This document shows positions 26,201 through 30,798 of a DNA stretch of 30,798 nt, piece after piece; positions within the stretch are counted from its first letter, which is position 1; each line of letters starts with the position of its first letter. Source of the DNA: T3Sed10-241 sp036751905 (GTDB taxonomy: Bacteria; Bacteroidota; Bacteroidia; Flavobacteriales_D; Cryomorphaceae); the NCBI GenBank assembly GCA_036751905.1, contig DAIOTP010000026.1, positions 1-30,798 of the forward strand, given 5' to 3'. Below the pieces are notes generated by a model that saw nothing but the letters and a program-made list of their open reading frames with translations, had not been told where the DNA came from and ran no database searches. A program made the position numbers and the translations under genes.

Positions 26201-28371
26201 GTTACCCCGATAGCATTGTATACTACTGGCGTGCCCGCGATGTAGGTGAAGAAGAGATCAACTGGCGGGAAAGCAGCTTTCAGTATATTCCGGGTGAAAC
26301 GGGATGGGGACAGGCACAGATTTTTCAGTTCAAAAACAACAACTTTTTCCAAACCGAATTCAATAGAGAAGAGCGCCAAGTAGACTTTTTTACCGGCACG
26401 GTGCGCATCTCGAACCGTGTGATGGGCAAAAACCAGGGCAACCCCAACGCCAACGAGGTACTTCTCAATGCCACCATTGTGGAGTATGGGGCATGCTTCC
26501 TCACACCCTCTATCCACCTGCTGGTATTTGACCCGATCACCTTCGAAGCCTGGGGTACCAATGCCGAAGGCCAAAATGAGCAGAATGATTTCGGAAATGC
26601 CAATGCCGGCACCGGCTGTCGCCAAAGGGTAGAATACCACTTTGTATTCAGGCAAAACAATCCAACACAAATGCAGGCCCTCGCCGACCTGCTGCTCAGC
26701 AATACCATTCCCGATGGGCACTACGTGGTGCTCTATCCGATCATCACCGTGAACTACGACCATTGGGATGCCACCCCTGACATTTACACTGCATTCCAAA
26801 ACCTCGGCGCTCAGCAAATAGGGGCTGAAGGTGCCCTGAACGATGTGCCTTACTCGCTCGTGGCGCGCAAGGGTGACCCCAGCTTCGTGTTTGAACAATA
26901 CGGGGTTACACCCAACGATACCATCATTAATGTGGTAGACATCCCCGCGAGTGGACGAAACGGCGTGATGCGCAGCCGCCGCATTGGTCCGGCGCAGAGC
27001 TGGGAACGGGCGGAGTGGCGCACCTCAACCCTCGATGCGCAGGCAGGCGACACTACGCGCATCCGCATATTTGGCGTAAAGCCCAACGGACAGGAACAGG
27101 CACTCTTTGGCGCTGATTACGAACCCAATGAAACCCAATTGAGCGACCTCACACAGCTGGTCAGTGCCACTGAGTACCCCTTCCTGCGGCTCGAAGCCCA
27201 ACTCAAAGACAACATCAATGCCACCCCCGAGCAAGTAGACCGCTGGCATGTGCTTTATGATCAGGTGCCTGAGGCTGCAGTGGCGCCTAACCTGCATTTT
27301 GTATTTCGCAAAGCCGAAATGCAACAAGGCGAGGAGGGCATGCTTTCGGTAGCCGTTAAAAATATGTCGCAATTCGACATGGATTCGCTGTTGGTGCGCT
27401 ACTGGATTGAGGACGGCCAACGCAATGTAATTCCTATTGAATATCCCCGCCAGGCCCCTTTGCTTGCAGGTGCCACCCTCATTGATACCGTAACTTTCGA
27501 TACCCGCAACCTTTCGGGAAACAATGCCATATGGATTGAAGTAAACCCCATAAACCGCAGCACAGGCATTGCTGACCAGCCCGAACAAACCCACTTCAAC
27601 AACATGCTGCGGGTGCCCTTCAAGGTGGGCAAAGATGAGACCAATCCCATTCTCGATGTGACTTTCGACGGCATACACATCATCAATGGCGAGGTGGTGT
27701 CGCCACAACCGGAAATCCTCATATCGCTCAAGGATGAGAACCCCTTCCTACTGCTCGACTCCCCTGCCGATACCGCCTTTTTCAACATCTTCATGGCGCC
27801 GCCAGGTGGCGATTTTGAGCGCATCTACTTTGGTGGTTTCAGCCAGAGTTATTTTATCGACTTTATACCGGCAATGGATGTGCGCAACAAGGCCAAAATC
27901 CTCTTCCGGCCCACCCTACCCAACGATGGCAAGCACAAGCTGCTGGTGCAAGCCACCGACAAATCGGGCAATGCCTCGGGTAGCGTAGATTACCGCATCG
28001 ACTTTGAGGTGATCAACCAGGCCACCATCACCGAGGTGCTCAACTATCCGAATCCCTTCACTACCAGCACCCAATTCGTATTCACCCTCACCGGCATGCA
28101 AATTCCCGATGAGTTCAAAATTCAGATCATCACCGTGACCGGAAAAATTGTGAAGGAGATTACCCAGGCCGAATTTGGCCCCATCCGCGTGGGCCGCAAC
28201 CAAAGCTTGTACCGCTGGGATGGCCGCGATGAATTCGGTGACCGCTTAGCCAATGGGGTGTACCTTTACCGCGTCATAGCCCGGGTGAATGGCGAGGAAA
28301 TTGAACTCCGCGATGGCGGTGCCAGCCAGTATTTTAATCGGGGGTATGGCAAGATGTTTTTGATGCGGTGA
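23287..28371 (+). CDS. Gingipain-like C25-family protein with T9SS tail (PorU2-like)
   Basis: 1694-residue secreted protein, GTG start overlapping the PorV-family stop. Signal peptide about 1-23 (ALPSLTLVLFSLTFAFLAKS). An N-terminal beta-rich region resembles the gingipain/PorU pre-domain (VHGAPLPIHVEGEADGVFN). The C25 peptidase fold spans about 416-785. The catalytic dyad is intact: His647 in FFGHATADGF and Cys677 in LLGNSCFTGDF, 30 residues apart as in gingipains. Then come several immunoglobulin-like/CARDB-like modules (800-1570). A C-terminal T9SS domain (about 1577-1694) carries LNYPNPF (1587-1591 YPNPF) and NGVYLYRV. Size, layout and the PorV partner fit the class annotated as putative T9SS sortase PorU2. 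The alternative is a secreted protease. Confidence 0.88.
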   Translation: MKRALPSLTLVLFSLTFAFLAKSQPYGNEWINYSQRYYKIPIHEDGVYRITFNDLSSAGIPISGINPQNLQMWVHGAPLPIHVEGEADGVFNVNDYIEFVGRRNDGRNETGLFPSTNAHANQEYSLYNDTLYHFLTWNTSGGNVRVVTETDVAFNNFSPAPFVWHESLMLFVNNYYQGELDAFGVSAPFYTEGEGWMSNRYGFPGGSINFSANVPTPRAYTGDGAPPAQARSVSAGTSNATSASAVNHHLQIRFGSSNALAVNHQFSGYRVNRFEWTIPPSVLGETTLIRHEVVNSLNVASDYQAVASVGILYAHQLNLGGSSAFRFKYRLNPNQNKTRFDFEGINGNSPIIYTTSTTARRIPLSSNGNQWRALVPNSFIEDDFDCFIVTSQSTRPVPALRIAGNNGFFTNFGQTQVDSAYLIVTHPDLLASAQAYANYRQQRFNTVLANAEELYDQFGYGVNKSGLALRNWCNYLINTWPASPQYLFLIGKSVREAREGNSAGGRQNATFFERNLVPSLGYPSSDNYITAGLANTTLEPAIRTGRLSAKNAMEVDWYLQKVQTFEAQPHADWMKNVMHFGGGANLNEQQNFAAYLSNYATIIEDSAFGGVTHTFLKDNSAPIQINVSQDITNVIEGGTSLLTFFGHATADGFDQSIDNPENFNWNGRYPLLLGNSCFTGDFHSPGYGSTSERYTIMNQKGVIGFIASVKLGFEPYLNMYSRKFYEKLARTNYGSTIGDHMRRTVRDIQFSLGANPNLFMINTCLGKSLQGDPAIVLNSWPFPDLSISENDIFFTPENITAEIDSFNINVIVSNLAKGTNQPFNLLIEHNTPEGAANAIYTRTIEGLLYKDTISIKLPIDPQFGLGLHTFNVSVDLPENVVQEMPGFEFVNNQVNGVELLISNGGIVPVYPYEYAVIAEPNVTLRASTGNPLAAERTYRLEIDTTDTYNSQALRTTQITQTGGIVEWTPPVSYPDSIVYYWRARDVGEEEINWRESSFQYIPGETGWGQAQIFQFKNNNFFQTEFNREERQVDFFTGTVRISNRVMGKNQGNPNANEVLLNATIVEYGACFLTPSIHLLVFDPITFEAWGTNAEGQNEQNDFGNANAGTGCRQRVEYHFVFRQNNPTQMQALADLLLSNTIPDGHYVVLYPIITVNYDHWDATPDIYTAFQNLGAQQIGAEGALNDVPYSLVARKGDPSFVFEQYGVTPNDTIINVVDIPASGRNGVMRSRRIGPAQSWERAEWRTSTLDAQAGDTTRIRIFGVKPNGQEQALFGADYEPNETQLSDLTQLVSATEYPFLRLEAQLKDNINATPEQVDRWHVLYDQVPEAAVAPNLHFVFRKAEMQQGEEGMLSVAVKNMSQFDMDSLLVRYWIEDGQRNVIPIEYPRQAPLLAGATLIDTVTFDTRNLSGNNAIWIEVNPINRSTGIADQPEQTHFNNMLRVPFKVGKDETNPILDVTFDGIHIINGEVVSPQPEILISLKDENPFLLLDSPADTAFFNIFMAPPGGDFERIYFGGFSQSYFIDFIPAMDVRNKAKILFRPTLPNDGKHKLLVQATDKSGNASGSVDYRIDFEVINQATITEVLNYPNPFTTSTQFVFTLTGMQIPDEFKIQIITVTGKIVKEITQAEFGPIRVGRNQSLYRWDGRDEFGDRLANGVYLYRVIARVNGEEIELRDGGASQYFNRGYGKMFLMR

Positions 28372-28378
28372 GAGGGCT

Positions 28379-28450
28379 ATCTTTTTTGCGTACGCAGCAG
28401 TGCACATCCTGCACAGCGGAGCTGCACGGGCCAACTTGCGGTAAAAAGAT
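28379..28450. repeat. Long-armed inverted repeat and palindromes after the C25 gene
   Basis: ATCTTTTT (28379-28386) and AAAAAGAT (28443-28450) are perfect inverted arms enclosing smaller palindromes: TGCGTACGCA (28387-28396), GTGCA/TGCAC (28400-28414) and CAGC/GCTG. Read on the plus strand this folds back just after the C25 stop, and the left arm is a T-tract; it may serve as a transcription end for the PorV-family/C25 operon. Confidence 0.4.
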
Positions 28451-28521
28451 TGATTCTCACTGCGGCGATTAGCAATGCCCTGAAGGAACTTGCTTAACTG
28501 GATTCAGGCCGGCGAGTACAG

Positions 28522-28549
28522 GCCGAATGATCTGATTTGAGCATTCAGC
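28522..28549 (-). terminator. Hairpin just downstream of the DUF1566-type gene
   Basis: On the minus strand the RNA GCUGAAUG, a 12-base loop and CAUUCGGC pair over eight positions with one G-U wobble, three bases after the stop of the DUF1566-type gene. In the plus-strand RNA the same position is a C-A mismatch, so the fold favours minus-strand transcription. No U-tract follows, so it may be a 3' stabiliser rather than a true terminator. Confidence 0.35.
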
Positions 28550-28551
28550 GC

Positions 28552-29805
28552 CTAGTAAGCCCGTACAGCGCGCACCCTTCGGTTCTCCATTTTCAATTCA
28601 CTGTTCAAACTCCCGGAACTCAAATTTAAAACGAACCCAAGGCTAAAGGCCAAGGCAGTTCCAGTTTCCACACTGCTCCAGTAGCCGCCGCTCCCAGAAG
28701 TATTGAAAGCTCCCAAGCCTTGCTGGAAGAGATTGTAATTCATTAATCTAAGTTCATGCACAGTTGGTAAATACCAATCATCTTTGCCGCCATACACGAT
28801 ATCATCGACGATTTTGGCCGCAAAAGTGGCATCGCCGCATCCATTTGCAATCAGCGTTGTGTTTTCGTCTCCTGCACCTAAGCCTATTCCGTTGTTATTC
28901 GCTCCGAATTCTTCCCCCAGGCAGCCCCATTGGCTGCCGGCTTCATCCACAGGTTTGGCTTCAAGGTAGCGCCAACCATCCGAGACGAAGCCCTTATCGT
29001 AATAGACTAAACCACCGCCTTCTCCGGCCTGCCCAGTGGGTAATGTGGTAAATGTCTCTTCATTTCCATAAAAAACCAGATTGTTTAATGTTTTGGCGTA
29101 AGCCTTCACATAGTACACTGTACCAGAGAGCAAATATAAAACGGATGGTGCCGGAGGAGTGGATGGGATCGTTCCAATGGCTTTACTGTAAGCGCCTATT
29201 TCAACCGGCACGGTGGTCTTTGAATTACCTATGCTGGCATTGGGCGTTGTGGAATAAACGAATCCAAGTTCTAGAATTTCACTTGCTTCCACTCCCGCTA
29301 TGCTGCCGCTGAATGTGGCGCCATTGGAATTGATTCCCGTCACGGCATCCGTGTGAATAGTGGGAATAGGCAATGCACCTCCTCCCGTGCCAATTTGGCC
29401 TGCGCTACCTGCAAACAAGGCATAAGGCACACTGAGCAATTGGGTAATGCCCATCACCAGGAAATTGGTGCCGCCATTGGCATCCATGCCTACTTCGAGG
29501 TAGTATTCATCCGTACCCCACTGCACCCCTTGGATGCTTCCTGTTATGATGGTTCCTTTACCCACAGCGAGATTAAACAGTCCAAAACCATCGGTTTCCA
29601 CCTGGTGGTTTTCCTGATATACCACATTGCCCTGGGGGTTGGATTGGCGAATGGATATTTGGATTCCAAGGTTGGTCTCGGCCATAGGAATACCTTCCGC
29701 ATTTCGGGCTACTGCGCTGTAATTAAATGCCTGGGGTGGCACGACCTGCGCTTTCACCAGCGCTACAGCAAAAACGAGCAAAAGGGTTGATACAATGTGT
29801 TTCAT
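28552..29805 (-). CDS. Secreted protein with fibronectin-like and DUF1566-type domains
   Basis: 417-residue exported protein. Signal peptide 1-20 (MKHIVSTLLLVFAVALVKAQ). Residues about 21-130 form a module common in Bacteroidota surface proteins (PQAFNYSAVARNAEGIPM, later LLSVPYALFAGSAG). A fibronectin type III-like segment spans about 150-250 (GINSNGATFSG, GTVYYVKAYA, EETFTTLP). The end fits DUF1566/Fibrobacter-type paralogue domains (WYLPTVHELRLMN, GGYWSSVE, RRVRAVRAY). It has no recognisable T9SS tail, unlike its upstream partner, so anchoring or export beyond the periplasm is unclear. The ATG at 29803-29805 begins the signal peptide; eight further in-frame codons upstream are not needed. 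It starts 20 bases after the stop of the T9SS-tail gene, so both are probably one operon. Function unknown. Confidence 0.82.
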   Translation of the reverse strand: MKHIVSTLLLVFAVALVKAQVVPPQAFNYSAVARNAEGIPMAETNLGIQISIRQSNPQGNVVYQENHQVETDGFGLFNLAVGKGTIITGSIQGVQWGTDEYYLEVGMDANGGTNFLVMGITQLLSVPYALFAGSAGQIGTGGGALPIPTIHTDAVTGINSNGATFSGSIAGVEASEILELGFVYSTTPNASIGNSKTTVPVEIGAYSKAIGTIPSTPPAPSVLYLLSGTVYYVKAYAKTLNNLVFYGNEETFTTLPTGQAGEGGGLVYYDKGFVSDGWRYLEAKPVDEAGSQWGCLGEEFGANNNGIGLGAGDENTTLIANGCGDATFAAKIVDDIVYGGKDDWYLPTVHELRLMNYNLFQQGLGAFNTSGSGGYWSSVETGTALAFSLGFVLNLSSGSLNSELKMENRRVRAVRAY

Positions 29806-29825
29806 GGTGGTTGGTTTAAGGTTGG

Positions 29826-30344
29826 TCAATGGCGGGTTTTGATGAATTTTACCGTAGCATGCGCATCCGTATCCGCGTGGTAAAGTTGCAAGAGATAGGT
29901 GCCGGGGGCGAGCGCTGAAGTGTCGAATGTCTGATTTTTGGAAGCACCTAAGTAGGTACGGCTCATGAGGTGCCTGCCCTGAAGATCGACCAATGTCATG
30001 CGCACATCACCACTCAAATCACACGACCAATCCAGCGTAATCCTGTCGGAGGTGGGATTGGGATACAAGGAGACGGCCCATAATTCATCCCTTGATTGTT
30101 CCACAGAAACAATGGCGGTGCTGCCAACAGCAGCATTGGAAAAGCCGCTGCCAAGGGAGTTACTTTCGGCATCGGTCATTGTTTCGATTACCAGTTCGCC
30201 CACCGTGAAGTGGAGTGATCCGTTACTTTGTGCCATGGAGGCTCCTGCGGAATTCACCGCTTGGGGTGTAAGGCTCTGGGCCATGCTTGTGCTGCAAAAA
30301 ACAGCGCAAATGCACGCTAGAATAATTTGTTTTGAGCTTTTCAT
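29826..30344 (-). CDS. Short secreted protein with T9SS type A sorting domain
   Basis: 172-residue secreted protein. Signal peptide 1-23 (SSKQIILACICAVFCSTSMAQ). The short mature part, about 50-60 residues, carries the pattern NSAGASMAQSNGSLHFTVGE and LGSGFSN, which recurs in many small Bacteroidota T9SS substrates. The C-terminal sorting domain (about 90-172) shows the typical SLYPNPTSDRITLDW start, a DLQGRHLM strand, and LAPGTYLLQL before the basic end KFIKTRH. The start ATG at 30342-30344 is chosen for the signal peptide; 24 upstream in-frame codons lie in the promoter. First gene of a two-gene unit. Expected to be processed and attached at the cell surface by the T9SS sortase. Confidence 0.87.
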   Translation of the reverse strand: MKSSKQIILACICAVFCSTSMAQSLTPQAVNSAGASMAQSNGSLHFTVGELVIETMTDAESNSLGSGFSNAAVGSTAIVSVEQSRDELWAVSLYPNPTSDRITLDWSCDLSGDVRMTLVDLQGRHLMSRTYLGASKNQTFDTSALAPGTYLLQLYHADTDAHATVKFIKTRH

Positions 30345-30388
30345 AAATGGGAATAGACGACTGATGTAGGCTTGGTTGTTTTTACAGC

Positions 30389-30419
30389 TAAAAGTAACAC
30401 ATTCAAACGTAAACACAAA
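30389..30419 (-). promoter_or_regulatory. Bacteroidota-type promoter for the secreted-protein pair
   Basis: On the minus strand TTTG (30416-30419) is followed after exactly 19 bases by TACTTTTA (30389-30396), matching seven of eight positions of TAnnTTTG. Spacing and order fit the -33/-7 promoter of Bacteroidota. Transcription would begin about 40 bases before the ATG at 30344. Confidence 0.5.
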
Positions 30420-30642
30420 TTTAATGTAACATCAAAGCGCGCATTAAATTAGGGCAATAATCGGCCCCATCGATCATAATTCGTTTCAACACCGACACAC
30501 TACAAGGCCTCCATTGTTTCAGCTGTGATACGTTATATTGTTTCCAAACATTGTCTGCTGTTGATTATGCCATGCGTTCATTCTTGAAAAAATATACTGG
30601 AGCAAGCCAATCATCCTGCGGACACTTTTTAGGGCAATTACC

Positions 30643-30668
30643 GCGTTGTTTGTAGTATAATACAACGC
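30643..30668. repeat. Inverted repeat upstream of the kelch-like gene
   Basis: GCGTTGT (30643-30649) and ACAACGC (30662-30668) are perfect 7-base arms around a 12-base centre that includes TATAAT. It ends 20 bases before the kelch-like ATG, a position suited to an operator or a leader hairpin. Function is inferred only from position. Confidence 0.35.
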
Positions 30669-30688
30669 ACATTACCAATCGACCATTG

Positions 30689-30798
30689 ATGCCGGCCCAC
30701 ACATATGCCCTTCATACGCTGGCCATTGTCCTCCTCCTTTACACCGGCCCTCTCCCTGCCCAAACCTGGACCCAAATAGCCGACTACCCCGGCACCGC
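30689..30798 (+). CDS. Start of an exported kelch-like protein (cut by window edge)
   Basis: Only 36 complete codons are visible. ATG at 30689 opens a signal peptide (HTYALHTLAIVLLLYTGPLP, then AQ) followed at once by TWTQIADYPGTA. That opening, W-T-Q-x-A-x-x-P-G, is the usual first strand of kelch-type beta-propeller proteins of Bacteroidota, which often carry a T9SS tail at the far end. The frame is open to the right edge. Family assignment rests on this short motif alone. Confidence 0.6.
   Translation, partial: MPAHTYALHTLAIVLLLYTGPLPAQTWTQIADYPGT

Larger units (their letters stand above)
30345..30688. other. 344-base divergent intergenic region
   Basis: AT-rich region between the T9SS-tail gene and the kelch-like gene. 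It holds the minus-strand promoter at 30389-30419, two copies of TTAGGGCAAT (30449-30458 and 30629-30638), two copies of ATTGTTTC (around 30520 and 30535) and the inverted repeat at 30643-30668. I see no RNA gene or convincing reading frame in it. Confidence 0.5.

Noticed and set aside
25558..26898. Open frame of 446 codons antisense to the C25-family gene
   Set aside because: It lies wholly opposite a coding region with strong domain evidence. Its translation has no recognisable motif, signal or domain, and other antisense open frames in the same gene suggest a composition effect of its codon bias.
1..30798. CRISPR arrays, insertion sequences, prophage genes, rRNA or tRNA
   Set aside because: No regularly spaced repeats, transposase or integrase motifs, or rRNA/tRNA-like sequences were seen. 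Gene content is consistent with core chromosome.

Overview
This 30.8 kb window is ordinary chromosomal DNA from a member of the Bacteroidota. The main evidence is type IX secretion (T9SS) hardware and cargo: a PorV-family protein, a large gingipain-like (C25) protein with a C-terminal sorting domain, and a small secreted protein with the same kind of tail. Supporting evidence is a DUF5686/carboxypeptidase-regulatory-like protein, a TolB-like outer-membrane protein, Bacteroidota-type TAnnTTTG promoter elements and general lack of strong Shine-Dalgarno sites. The exact order (Flavobacteriales- or Cytophagales-like) cannot be fixed by eye. Coding density is very high, and I see no insertion sequence, prophage, CRISPR array, rRNA or tRNA.

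Left part, 1-9.3 kb. A minus-strand overlapping run prmC > small outer-membrane-type protein > ligA (ligA runs off the left edge) diverges from a plus-strand run ribD > EamA-family transporter > YigZ/IMPACT protein > M42-type peptidase, with overlapping or abutting genes. Next come a kynurenine 3-monooxygenase and an exported protein of unknown function.

Middle, 9.3-22.1 kb. A minus-strand metallo-beta-lactamase-fold hydrolase faces the exported protein. A 1087-residue TolB-like/beta-barrel outer-membrane protein and an M20 amidohydrolase follow on the plus strand. recQ (minus) is divergent from tatC > DUF5686 protein > lptB (plus), so Tat export and LPS transport genes sit in one block. purS and pssA (minus) overlap each other, and purS also overlaps the end of lptB.

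Right part, 22.2-30.8 kb. A PorV-family gene is translationally coupled (4-base overlap, GTG start) to a 1694-residue C25-protease/T9SS protein resembling the putative sortase class called PorU2. Converging on it is a minus-strand pair of secreted proteins: a short T9SS-tail protein and a DUF1566-type protein. The last 110 bases hold the start of an exported kelch-like protein that runs off the right edge.

The strongest themes are envelope biogenesis (LptB, PssA, TatC, PorV/PorU2, TolB-like barrel) and surface display. The most promising leads are the PorV/PorU2-like pair with neighbouring cargo, the EamA transporter linked to ribD, and the TolB-like barrel with a degenerate peptidase-like N-terminal part. 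I did not see an unambiguously new system.
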